Positions 18,418 through 28,730 of a stretch of 64,000 bases of DNA are shown here, in pieces. The DNA comes from Bursaphelenchus xylophilus. Lineage: Eukaryota; Nematoda; Chromadorea; Rhabditida; Aphelenchoididae. The stretch spans positions 7,130,001 to 7,194,000 of the forward strand of contig CAJFCV020000006.1 in the NCBI GenBank assembly GCA_904066235.2, in the 5' to 3' direction. How positions within the stretch are numbered: the stretch's first letter is position 1; each line of letters opens with the position of its first letter. Both the position numbers and the translations under genes were made by a program. The notes beneath the pieces were generated by a model that was given only the letters and a program-made list of their open reading frames with translations, was not told the DNA's origin and searched no databases.

Positions 18418-20384
18418 ATGCCCCAATGGTTGCCACTTCAGAAGGGTGAAGTTCTTCCTCTGTTCGTCCAACGACCGAAGCCAGCTAGTTGTGTTACGAC
18501 TGGGATTAGACGATGGAGGGCATTACATCGATTCCAAAGGACTGTAATCATAGCTCTAGCTTGCGGCTTGCTAATATTTGGCTTTTATGCGCAAGTCTAC
18601 AGCCTCTCGAGTCAGGTGGAAGATGTCTATCACAGACAGGTACGCCTAGAAGTTATAAATAATAATATCGTTTTCTTAGGCTTTCACGACTAAGAGATAC
18701 AGGACAGAAAATAATGCCTCAGGGAATGTTCGGTCTGGTGTGATAACTTTTCCAGAGCCCAACCAAAGGCAACAAGCAATAAGAGATGCTTTTAAACATG
18801 CCTGGCGGGGTTACAAGAAATTTGCATGGGGATATGATCATCTTAAACCGATCTCCAAGGGGTATTCTGAGTGGATGCAGTGCGGATTGACTATAATAGA
18901 TTCACTTGATACGATGTTAATAATGAATTTAGAAGAAGGTAAGAACGGACTGTTTTACGTTCTTTGGGCTGTGTGGATTTATTATAAGTAACACTATGTT
19001 TAGAGTTTGCGGAAGCGAAGGAATGGGTAATTAATTCGCTCAGCTTTGAAAAGGATAACTATGTCAACCTGTTCGAAACTACAATTAGAATATTAGGCGG
19101 ACTTCTTACAGCTTTTCACATTACTAAAGACGATGTATTCAAGCTGAAGGCTGAAGATATTGGATTGCGGTTGATGGGAGCGTTAGAAAAAACCACTGTA
19201 CCTTACAGCGATGTGAATTTAAAGACTAAGTAAGACCTTAAAGAGTGCTGAGTTGTATTGTTCATTTAGGCAAGCAAAACAGCCAGCTTGGGGCGGCGAG
19301 AGTTCATTGTCAGAAGTTACCTCAATTCAGTTAGAATTTAGAGATCTTAGTAGATTAACGGGTAATCAAAGTTTTGAGGTAAGAAGTTGGTTATTAGGTG
19401 CTTGCTGAGTACGAACGACCTTTATTTCGAAAAGTTTAGACAAAATCGTTCCAAGTCTCAGAACATATTCATAAAATTGGATGCAAGAATCACGATGGTT
19501 TATGTGGGATGTTTCTAAACCCTGCTACGGGGACTTTCCGCGATGGAACTACAATTACTTTGGGAGCGAGAGCTGATAGTTTTTACGAATATCTCTTAAA
19601 ACAGTGGCTTCAAACGGGGAAGACGATCGATTGGTTAAGAACTGACTATGCCGAATCAGTTGATGCTATGAAAAAACATCTCTGGAGATCGTCAGAACCG
19701 AATAAATTCTGGTTTGTCGGAGAATTGTTATCAGGCAATTCTTTTTCTCCTAAAATGGTAATACCAAATTCACAGTAAACCGACTTTCTAGGACCATTTG
19801 GTATGTTTCTTAGCGGGAACCTTGGCCTTAGGCACAGAAAACGGAATGCCCGAATGGCATCTGGAAATGGCAAAAAACTTGTCAAGGACTTGTTATGAGA
19901 TGTACAAAACACCAACTGGACTGGCTCCAGAGATTGCCTACTTTAACCAACTACCGGGGACAAACAAAGACGACGTTATCATTAAGGTAAAGCTTTTAAA
20001 CATATGGTTAATGCTCTTCAGCCCCTGGATGCGCACTCCTTACTGCGTCCGGAAGCTTTCGAAGCATGGTTCTATATGTATCGAATAACCAAAGACAAGA
20101 TGTATCAAGAATGGGGATGGGAAGCGTTTCTGGCCATTGAACGATATGCCCGGGTAGAAAATGGATACTCATCCGTCAACAATTGCAAGAAGATTCCAGT
20201 CACCTATCGGTATGGAAGTCACTGGTTGCTTAATTCCAGTTTTAGAGATATGATGGAGTCATTCTTCTTGTCAGAGAGCTTAAAATACTTGTACCTTCTT
20301 CTTTCCGATGATCAGACAATATTTCCATTAAACGAGTACGTCTTCAATACCGAGGGGCATCCGCTGCCGGTGTATAATTATTAA
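18418..20384 (+). CDS. ER mannosyl-oligosaccharide alpha-1,2-mannosidase (GH47)
   Basis: Seven exons: 18418-18639, 18680-18938, 19004-19229, 19270-19378, 19440-19757, 19792-19986 and 20022-20384, about 563 aa. It is a type II membrane protein: cytosolic N terminus, one span ([19 protein letters not shown]), stem, then the GH47 barrel. Signatures include [73 protein letters not shown] and the C-terminal FNTEGHPLP, whose Thr binds the catalytic Ca2+. The family trims Man9 to Man8 on N-glycans in the ER and marks proteins for degradation; MAN1B1 is the closest type. It converges on the OST gene with a 45-bp gap. Confidence 0.95.
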
Positions 20385-20429
20385 TATTTAATAATTATTA
20401 GATAAATAAATAACAAGAAACATCTAGAA

Positions 20430-21377
20430 TCACTTCTGCGCGGCTAGAGTGCGGAAAAGTCTGTGTCCGCTGATAAAGGTGACCACAGAGATTGGGACGA
20501 GGTAGTACAACGTCTCAAACATGTTCAAATGGAGCCAAAAGCAGGTATATAGGCCAAAGATTCCAATTATTCCTCCATGGAACCCAAGGATCCACACAGA
20601 AAAAGGCAATTTTCCAAAGTTGATTCCGATTACAAGCCACTAAAAATTCACATAATAATTCCTTTGCTTACCGAAATTAAGAGCAGCAACAATGGAGCAG
20701 CACAAACCAAAGCAAAAACATGCCCAAAGAAGGCTGGAGGGCGAGCTTCAGGTTCCCGGAAAAGATGTTTTATCTCTTTTCTTGGCTGGTAGTGGATTTG
20801 TTGGGAAACCGGAAGAGTTTTTGGAGCAACTGCCTCCACTTTCACATTAAATTGAGCAAAGACCCAGTCCAGTGGTTCTACTTTAGCATCACCAAGAATC
20901 AGATGTGCAGAATACACACCAGGTTCGCCTCCAAATTCCTTTCCGTGCGTTTTCATGCTCTAAAAGAATAAAACAAATGTTATCAACGGATTTTGAACTT
21001 ACCAAATCGAATACATAACTTTCAGTCTTAGCATCCTGTTCAATTACAAAAGCCACCTCTTTCTTCGATTTGTCGTTGACAAAGATAACAAACGCTTGAT
21101 GGACGCTGGCAGCCTTGTTGTCAGAGAGCACTTTGAATGACAATTTCAGATCGTGAGACGAGTCGAGCTCAACAACTTTGCTGAGTTTTTGTCCAGAAGT
21201 CAGACTGAAAATGAATTGTATATAAAGTGAGATAAACAAAAACAGTTTTTGATGCACGTATACTTACGTTTTCTCGGTGCCCACACCATCAGTTAGAACC
21301 ACATCTTTTAACGAAATTTTGCCTAACTGAGCACATGAAACAGCCGTAACCCAAAGGACGAATAAGTACACTCTCAT
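20430..21377 (-). CDS. oligosaccharyltransferase delta subunit (ribophorin II/Swp1)
   Basis: Exons 21377-21268, 21204-21003, 20959-20672 and 20639-20430 give 269 aa. A signal peptide (MRVYLFVLWVTAVSCA) is followed by a luminal beta domain (LKLSFKVLSDNKAASVHQAF, VYSAHLILGDAKVEPL) and KEIKHLFREPEARPPAFFG, the ribophorin II signature. Three membrane spans follow. It is the short Swp1-like form without the large N-terminal domain of vertebrate RPN2, as in C. elegans. The complex transfers the glycan to nascent proteins in the ER, so this gene works one step before its convergent neighbour, the ER mannosidase. Confidence 0.93.
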
Positions 21378-21399
21378 CTTCTACAATACGTACCTGTTT

Positions 21400-22080
21400 G
21401 GACCTCTGAATTGCTTGCCAAGTGGCGAAAACTAATGTTTTGGCGTTCTGTTTGAATAATCAATTTTTCGCTCTGATACCGCACACACGCTCGCAAAAAT
21501 TCTGCCCGCAAAAGTCGCGACGCCGTTCTCACAATCAGCTGTATTTGACGAACAGCAATTTGTCGGTAGTGTCAATGAGAAGTCAAACTATATAATAAAA
21601 TTCTGCCCGGCTAAAAAAAATACGCTAAAAACAGACCTCAAAACGGAAATTGGACAGATCGTGGAAATTGGTCAGATTTTTTTTCACTGCAATGCCGCAA
21701 AATCCGGTGTCAAAAAAGCTTTTTTTTTTGTAAATCATTTTTTTTAGCAGCTAGAGGCGCCTAAGACAAGGCGTAATAAAGTGCGGAAAAATATCAGAGC
21801 GAAGTCCCTCTGTGATTATGCAAATTTTAAGGATTTTAACGGCTTAGAAAGACCGGGAAAATGATTTAAAAAATGGTATTTCTTACTTTTGATGCCTCAG
21901 AACTGCACTTCACCGTACACTTTTAAAAAAACGAAAGTTCCTATTTTTTAGGAAATTTGATGCTGTATAACGTGTAATTTAAAAAAAAAGTGCAAAAGGA
22001 TCAAAACTTTATTTGGAAAGGGAAGAGTAAATATACTATAGACATTATTTCGGCAACACCGTGTCTTGTCCATTACATCA
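21400..22080. other. intergenic between divergent/convergent units, no gene seen
   Basis: AT-rich DNA with homopolymer A/T runs. It should include the OST delta promoter. No repeat family or ORF is convincing. Confidence 0.4.
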
Positions 22081-22083
22081 AAG

Positions 22084-22972
22084 TTAACTCTTTCGCGTCT
22101 TCGCATAATCAACAAATTCATCAATCATGACCGGCCATGCGCCCTCAGCGTCGTAATTGTCATAAGTGTCCATGGTTTGCACCAGAAAGTCGAAAAAGAG
22201 ATTCCAAGTATCACGAGAAACCCCCCGAGTTTTGTTATTTTTGAGGAACTCAATCCAAATGGGCACTCGGCTATCCCGGTCTTCGAAGATCAAATTCCAA
22301 TAAGCCACTGCGGTATCTATTTCCAAGAACCTGGTGGCAGCACTTTTAGCATAATTGAATGCAAACTGGTACAGTTGTTTGAATTTCTGGGTGTCTTTTA
22401 TCTCATTTCGCCAATTTGACACCTGATTTCTCATTTTATCAATTGTGTCGACCCTAAACATTGAAGCCAATCATCTGGAAAAATGCTCCTTACCTCATTT
22501 GAATGCACCCGTTTTTAAACTCCTCCTGAGAGAATTCGCATTGAGTTTCAGCTTTCATTTTCCAAGCCAAGATCAACGCGTCAACTGACGACGGATCGAC
22601 ATGGAGATCATTTAAAAGTCTGAGCATTCCGTTCGGGCCAATTCGATTCTCCACACCCGTCTGTTTTAGGTCTTCCTTGTCTAAAAAAATAAAAGCTTAC
22701 AACGACTGTACATACCATTAGCATAGGCGTTGAAAAGCGCGTCAATTTTACGGGCATCACATCCAGACGAGCTTTCTTGGAAGGAGGGAGTCTGGTAAAA
22801 TATGTCTAAAGCCCTTTCAATGTTCCAGTCTGCGTTATTGAGGCATTTTTGTGCGATGATTTCATCACAGTTAGCGATTTGCAAGAAGGTTCTCAACTAA
22901 ACGAGAAAGACAAACGTTTGAAACAATCAAACTTACTTTATCACGCTGTCCAGCTTTCAACTTTGCGCTCAT
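22084..22972 (-). CDS. dcn-1: DCN1-like protein (cullin neddylation E3)
   Basis: Exons 22972-22937, 22896-22716, 22680-22494 and 22453-22084 give 257 aa. The N-terminal UBA-like domain (residues 1-50) has SAKLKAGQRDKLRTFLQIA and NADWNIERALDIFYQ. The potentiating-neddylation domain follows, with ending blocks FNYAKSAATRFLEIDTAVAY, LIFEDRDSRVPIWIEFL and WNLFFDFL. Dcn1 stimulates NEDD8 transfer from Ubc12 to cullins. I use the ATG at 22972; an upstream in-frame ATG at 23065 would add 31 residues (MFKIIKFFQEF...), which is unusual for the family and probably 5' UTR. Confidence 0.94.
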
Positions 22973-23342
22973 CGTCGGGGCCGGGGGACTCGGCTCACCG
23001 AGTTTCAGTCTTTTTGCTGCCCGCGCCACGACGAACTCCTGGAAGAATTTTATTATTTTGAACATGCAATCCCAGCAAAAAACGCTATTGGTTTATCTTC
23101 AAACAAATAATAACAATAATTTATCACGTCCCGAAAGAAGATACTAATGAGCGCTCTAATGCCGCACACACAATCTTTAGTAAAGCAGACAGAAGAATCG
23201 GTCAGAAATCGAAATATTTGAGAAAATATATTTGTGACACTTCGCAACATACCCACCAAAGACAATACTTTTGGTGGCAATTCGTCCAGATCCTTCTGCA
23301 GCTGCAGAAGGATCTAGACGACCCTGGTTTACAGGTTAGTAC

Positions 23343-23787
23343 TAGGGTTCGGAAAATTCGGGTATATTCACCACGCGGGTATATACCCGAAATCTTGGGT
23401 ATATTCGGTTTTATAAAATTAGCCCAATATAATACCAATATGACGTCGTTTGCAATTTATTCATTAACTTAATTAATCAAGTTTGGGGTGATATTCTTGA
23501 CAACGAACAAAACAAGTACTTTAACAATCCAATATTTCGCAGTCAGATTTGGAATTTATTCCCCTTCATCTTCCGACTCCGGCAACGGCCTGACTAGCTT
23601 TCGACATCGAAACCTTTTGAACGAAAAAAACAAACTATGACAAAATATCAACATTCATGGATTTTTTTTGACCAAATTCCACATTTTTTGCATCTTTTTA
23701 AATGTAAAAGTGCTTTGAAAATTTCCATAAATACCCGAAAATACCCGGCTTCGCGGGTATTTGGGTGTATACCCCGTCCGAACCCTA
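23343..23787. mobile_element. hAT-like MITE (445 bp) with 8-bp duplication
   Basis: Termini TAGGGTTCGG and CCGAACCCTA are exact inverted repeats. The 8-bp sequence GTTAGTAC flanks both sides (23335-23342 and 23788-23795). Subterminal palindromes of GGGTATATACCC type are present. No coding capacity. The truncated copy at 15486-17021 belongs to the same family. Confidence 0.88.
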
Positions 23788-24039
23788 GTTAGTACATACA
23801 GGTATTGGCAACCTTTTTTTGAAGTTTCAGGTTCGGGCCGACATGTTTCAAAATTTTTGCAGCCCCGGTAAAAATGAAGTACAGTATTTCCTCTGATCTC
23901 GCCGCCTCTGTGGGGCTCACACGCTTTCAACCGCAAGAATTTTGCGCCGCTCTTTTTTTTTTTTTTTGAATTTTGCCGCGCAAAAAGACAGTTGCGTGGT
24001 GTTGCGAGAAAAGTTCTGACAAGGGGTTTTTTTCATTAA

Positions 24040-25464
24040 AGTACGTGTCTCACCAAGCCAGAGAATGGTTTTTCCTCCAACAGCTAAGTTTTTCGCGGCG
24101 GGACGCGCGCCGAATGGGCGTGCCACTAAAAATAAAAATATTTTTCCAAATAAAATTGATGTTGAACTGTAAAAATGATGTTTGAATGGAGTTTTCACAC
24201 AGGTAAGTAAGATTTTATACCTATTTGAGCTTGAAAATACTATAGTTGTTCTTAGTTGTCCAATTTTTCCTCAGTTTTCGCAATATTACGTGGTTTTTCG
24301 GACAGATCAAGATTGGCAATGGAGAATTTCAGTTTTTTTGGATATAATTTCAGGAATACAAGCAAAATGGGCCTTCCCAACACCGGAATCTCCTCCAAGG
24401 CCATGAATATCACGAACTCCTCCTCCAATCATGCTTTTTGAACGCATTGGTATGTTGTTTTAGATTACTATTGCATTATTTATTTTGATTTTAGGTAAAT
24501 CTCTTCGTATTTATCGATGCTGAAGCCTCACGCCTCGTCCGGTACAACAATCGCCCCATAGCATTACTGATCCCATACGGCCCTCTTTAGGGCCACATAT
24601 TACGCTTATATTATTTTACCTTGTTTTATAGGTTTTTGTTATAAATAACTATTTTTGTTCGACTTTATCGTATTTATGGTGGTTTACATTTTGTTTTATA
24701 GAGTTTCTGGTCTAAACCTTCATAAAAAACCTTGTTTCAGAAATGATTTACATGCTCTGTAAATTCTGTATTGCAATCTACGAAAAATCTTTATTTACGT
24801 CCAAAGCTTCAATATCAAAGAAATGTGGCCCTAAAGAGGGCCGTATGGGATCAGTAATGGGTGAAGTGGGAGCGTTGAACCATCGTTCGTGATCAATTCT
24901 CCGGGTAGAATCACACGGACCGAAATCCGGATTTCGCCAGAAGAGATGGGGCAATTGTTGTACCGGACGAGTCGTGAGGTTTCAGCATCGATAAATCCGA
25001 AGAGATTACCTAAAATCTAAATGAATAATGCAATAACATCTAAAACAACATACCAATGCGTTCAAAAAGCATCTTTCGAGAAGGAGTTCGTGATATACTC
25101 AAGGCCTTGGAGGAGATTCCGGTGCTGGGAAGCCCATTTTGCTTGTATTCCTGAAATTATATCCAAAAAAAACTGAAATTCTCCGTTGCCAATCTTGATC
25201 TGTCCGCAAAATAACGTAATATTGCGAAAACTAAGGAAAAATTGGACAAATAAGAACAATTATAGTATTTTAAAGCTCAAATAGATATAAAATCTTACTT
25301 ACCTGGTGAAAACTCCATTCAAACATCATTTTAACAGTTCAACATCAATTTTATTTGGAAAAATATTTTTATTTTTAGTGGCACGCCCATTCGGCGCGCG
25401 TCCCGCCGCGAAAAACTTAGCTGTTGGAGGAAAAACCATTCTCTGGCTTGGTGAGACACGTACT
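24040..25464. mobile_element. TTAA-flanked foldback element (1425 bp) with gene-like arms
   Basis: Termini AGTACGTGTCTCACC and GGTGAGACACGTACT are exact inverted repeats, with TTAA at 24036-24039 and 25465-25468. Arms (24040-24600 and about 24824-25464) are inverted copies of one another and preserve splice-like signals (GTAAGTAAG, GTATGTTGTTTTAG, TTTTAG) around short open segments. The right arm has about 90 bp (24868-24950) absent from the left. TTAA suggests piggyBac-type mobilisation; no transposase is seen. Confidence 0.8.
24842..25330 (-). pseudogene. possible captured gene fragment in right arm
   Basis: Reading the minus strand, short open blocks bounded by splice-like sites can be joined: MMFEWSFHQ, then FSQYYVILRTDQDWQRRIS, a block ending RKMLFERI, then GNLFGFIDAETSRLVRYNN and a tail ending LLIPYGPL before a stop. 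The mirrored left arm has the same blocks with frameshifts. I recognise no family. It could be a host gene fragment caught in the element or an element gene; expression is unknown. Confidence 0.35.
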
Positions 25465-25681
25465 TTAAGTAGCTAATTCTTACATATTCTGAATCAGAAA
25501 AATTTTGAATTTTTTTGATATTTGTCTCGGGTTGTAACTCCATACCCCATAGAAGTACTTTCCTTGTTAAAGTACGCACTTCTGGAAGCCTAGCAATACA
25601 CTTGGCCACCTGCAAATTAATTCCCGTCGGGACCCAAAAAGGGATTTGAATTTGTTTGTGTACGGTAGAAAAAATATTTTA

Positions 25682-26271
25682 CAAGGAAAGTACTTTTATG
25701 GGGGCTCCTACTTTTTGACGGGAGATATCTCAAAAAATCAGAAAAAATGTGCTGATCAAGGATATATAAATCTTAGCTGCCCATTTTAGGTTTTTAGGGG
25801 TGAAAATGCCCAAAAACTGGCTTAATTTCCCTACAAAAGGTGCAGGCATTCGAAACGATAAAAAGCGCAGTCGGTCTCTTCCTCCGGAAGAGAGCGGTGT
25901 GGCTGAGTGGTTAGTGCCGCAGTCTGGGAATCAAGAGGGGCGACGCCGCACGGGTTCGATTTCCCTTTTGGGCTGAATCAACTTTTTTGAAGTTGAACGT
26001 CGGAAAAATAAATTTTTGGGCCAAGACTGATTTATTACGTCTTAGAAACTCAATAAACATCATTTTAAGCCAAAATAAAAACTGTAACCCTGTGAAATCA
26101 AGCGAAAAGGGGTTCATATAGGACTTTAAGTCAACTTACGATTGAGTTTTCACCCCTAAAAACCTAAAATGGGCAGCTAAGATTTATATATCCTTGATCA
26201 GCACATTTTTTCTGATTTTTTGAGATATCTCCCGTCAAAAAGTAGGAGCCCCCATAAAAGTACTTTCCTTG
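25682..26271. mobile_element. foldback element C with central tRNA-like sequence (590 bp)
   Basis: Starts CAAGGAAAGTACTTTTATGG and ends with the reverse complement CCATAAAAGTACTTTCCTTG. Direct TTA repeats flank it (25679-25681, 26272-26274). Arms of about 130 bp are nearly identical (GATATATAAATCTTAGCTGC). The same terminal motif begins element A at 9486. A plus-strand tRNA-like sequence sits between the arms. Confidence 0.82.
25892..25972 (+). tRNA. tRNA-like sequence inside foldback element C
   Basis: A box TGGCTGAGTGG (25900-25910) is a perfect match; B box GGTTCGATTTCC (25953-25964) is close to consensus. The insert between them is longer and has a GGGCGACGCC hairpin in the variable-arm position, like a class II (Ser/Leu type) tRNA. 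Stems are imperfect and the anticodon cannot be assigned with confidence. Confidence 0.55.
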
Positions 26272-26475
26272 TTAAAAAAATATTTTAAAGAATATGTAAG
26301 AATTAGCTACTTAAAAAATATTTTAAAAATATTTTTTTCTACCGTACACAAACAAATTCAAATCCCTTTTTGGGTCCCGACGGGAATTAATTTGCAGGTG
26401 GCCAAGTGTATTGCTAGGCTTCCAGAAGTGCGTACTTTAAATATTATTCCAAAAAAGTTATTAGTGCCAGCGATG

Positions 26476-26645
26476 ACATACCCAACGTTTTTGAGCCAAG
26501 TCATATGAAACACATCCTCCCGAGTATTTTTTTTGGTTTAACAAGATCACGAAATTTTTACTTTTCTGAACGCCGAAAAGCCTGGCTCCGACTTTGGGAG
26601 CGGGAGCCGGAGCCAAGAGCCGGCACCGGAGCCGTGGCAATCTCT
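26476..26645. repeat. dispersed repeat with GGAGCCGGAGCC blocks, copy 2
   Basis: CCAACGTTTTTGAGCCAAGT and GGGAGCGGGAGCCGGAGCCA, ending GTGGCAATCTCT, match parts of the repeat at 14090-14300. No coding potential. Confidence 0.6.
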
Positions 26646-26706
26646 CCTTGTGAATATAGACGGTGTTGCGCTAATTAGTCAAAATTTATATACAGATATA
26701 AATATG

Positions 26707-28444
26707 TTATGTGTCATAGTACATGGCATAATAGTCGTTATTCTGTCTGAAATTTGTCCTTGGGACTAGTCGAACGGGTTCAATAGGTGGGAATGGCGTT
26801 CTAAGAGATGATGGTTCGAATTTACTCGTTGCAATCCCCTGCGTCGATCTAGCTTGGTAGTGGGGTGTAGTTGTCTCAGGCCTGAGGTTCTTATCGGTGT
26901 AAGTGGGCCCTTCTTTGTTGACAGGTATTGTTTCCTCTTTTGTTATCTGAACTTCATAATCATCTATGTTCTCTGAGATAGTTGGTAATGGTTCTTCTTT
27001 AAATTTCTTTTCAAAAATTTTTGGACTCGACGGAGTGTTGATGCTCTTTCGTGCAGGGGTCACTGCATCGACGGGTTCAATGATATCGATCACATCTTCA
27101 TCTTCTGGCTTTACGTGTTCCAACTAAAAGAAGGTTTTGACAATTTCTCTCTTACCGCCGAGTAGTAATCAAGATTCGATGATATTGGGGGAAGTTTCTC
27201 TTCTTTCCCTTGCGCTTTTTCTGGTGTTCCGTCAACGGATGAAGAGAAGTCAGTGCCAAACCCACTTAGTTCGTCAGGTTTCATGTCTGTGCTGTCAATT
27301 TTATTCTTGTTAGTGAAATCCTCGATAAGCTCGGGGTTTTCCAGAACCTTTCCGATGATATCCCATCCTTTGGGGTCATGGATCAACCCCATTGCTGTCT
27401 GAAACAATAAAACTAGTCGCGCCATAAAGTCCTGACATTTGTTGCGGGTGTCGCGCGAGAAAATTGGAGCGAGCTCGCGCGAAGGTGCATGTCGCTAGTG
27501 CAAGAAACGGGGAATTGCCGCGATTTTTTAAAGGAAAACAAAAACGCACTGTGCAAATGTGCCAAGGCTTTATGGCGCGACTATTATTCCAGTGTTTCCT
27601 AAATTACTTGGAATTTACTTTACTAACCTGGAAATTTGAGAAGAAATCACTTTTCCTGAACTCGTCGACGGCTTTATAAATGTCCCCGCAGTTGAGTCGA
27701 TTGCATATTCCAATAAAAGGAAGTTCAGGCAAGGGCTCATCGAAGTTTCCTTTACCCGCTTTTTGCATAAACGTTTCGAATACTCGGGCAAAGTTGAGTT
27801 GTTCTAAACATGAATTAATTCAACTGGTACATACCGGGAGACATGTCATGTTGTTTTTCTTGCTTTATATTAGTCATCTTTTGCATGTCTTCACTGTACT
27901 GGCTCTGCATTTTGTCTTTTACCTGGTTAAAAATCTCCGTCAAGACACCTCGAGGGCCCAACAACAGAGACTTCCATTGTTTGGAATCATCTAAAATTGA
28001 CTTTATCGCGACGATGACTCACTAATCTGACTCGGGGCTGAGTCGATGGAAAAAGAAGACTCAGGCTGGTGTTGAGTTGCGTCTCCAGAGTCCATCTTGC
28101 TTTTGGTATCATCCATAATGAACATCTTGTTGACCATATTCATTATTCCACCATTTTGCATAAATCTGCTGATAAATGACAGCGCTAGAAAAGTATTGCA
28201 GAACTAGTAATGTTTTATAAACGGTACGGGGACTGAATCGCATTTGAAAAAGTCATCTCAGAAAAGTTTCTTCAGAGAGCTAGTTAAAATAAATCTTAAA
28301 GTTACACCAAAACAAACCTTCGTTTGAAGGAACATTATCTGGCTTCTGCGAGAGTTGTTCTTGAGGACTTGACGATATACTCGGAACGGAATGTACAGAA
28401 ACAAACAGAAGAATCACACACAATGAAGGTTTTGAGATCAGCAT
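26707..28444 (-). CDS. secreted nematode-type protein, unknown function (paralogue 1)
   Basis: Six exons: 28444-28318, 28184-28023, 27990-27835, 27803-27628, 27398-27156 and 27123-26707, about 426 aa. A signal peptide (MLISKPSLCVILLFVSVHSV) is followed by a low-complexity Ser/Gln region. A conserved-looking core contains ICNRLNCGDIYKAVDEF and FSNFQTAMGLIHDPKGWDII plus LENPELIEDF. An acidic, Pro/Thr-rich tail ends NNDYYAMYYDT. No enzyme motif is visible. The core pattern C-x(4)-C, then an LI.DP helix and a NPE motif, is shared with the next gene upstream on the same strand. I infer a secreted or extracellular-matrix protein restricted to nematodes. Confidence 0.75.
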
Positions 28445-28730
28445 TTAGGTTGGAATTAGGGAATAGAGATGCATCCACAAAAATCTAGGATTTCCTTAAG
28501 GATCTAAGGTGGAAGAGGGATCTGAGGTGAGAGAGCGCGGAAAGAAGGAGCTGGCTGTGATCGACTTCAATCCCCGTCTAGGGAAAACCGGTCCTCTACT
28601 TTTTATTTGACGAACCTGGAGGTGACGCGGCTTCGAGTCCTGCCGTAATATCTTTACCTTGACCTATCACCCAGCCTTGACATGGTTGGCTTTACTCCAC
28701 CATGTAATCTCCTTCACATTATTTAATTTA

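Larger units (their letters stand above)
23920..25566. mobile_element. remnant of a CAAGGAAAGTACTT-type foldback element, interrupted
   Basis: 23985-24035 (GTTGCGTGGTGTTGCGAGAA, AAGTTCTGA) and 25469-25566 (ATTCTGAATCAGAAAAA, TAACTCCATACCCCATAGAA, ending TACTTTCCTTG) are together colinear with the right arm of element A at 10190-10341. They are separated by the TTAA element 24040-25464. The left half is missing. Confidence 0.65.
25571..26436. mobile_element. TTAA-flanked foldback element B (866 bp)
   Basis: Termini AGTACGCACTTCTGG and CCAGAAGTGCGTACT are exact inverted repeats; TTAA lies at 25567-25570 and 26437-26440. It begins directly at the end of the interrupted CAAGG-type remnant. Its loop contains a second complete element (25682-26271). 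The outer arms alone are about 110-160 bp. Terminal AGTACG is shared with the 24040-25464 element, so they may be one family. Confidence 0.8.

Noticed and set aside
23053..23280. Minus-strand ORF of 75 aa upstream of dcn-1, moderately hydrophobic
   Set aside because: No family, no clear splice or leader site; could be an upstream operon member but evidence is insufficient.
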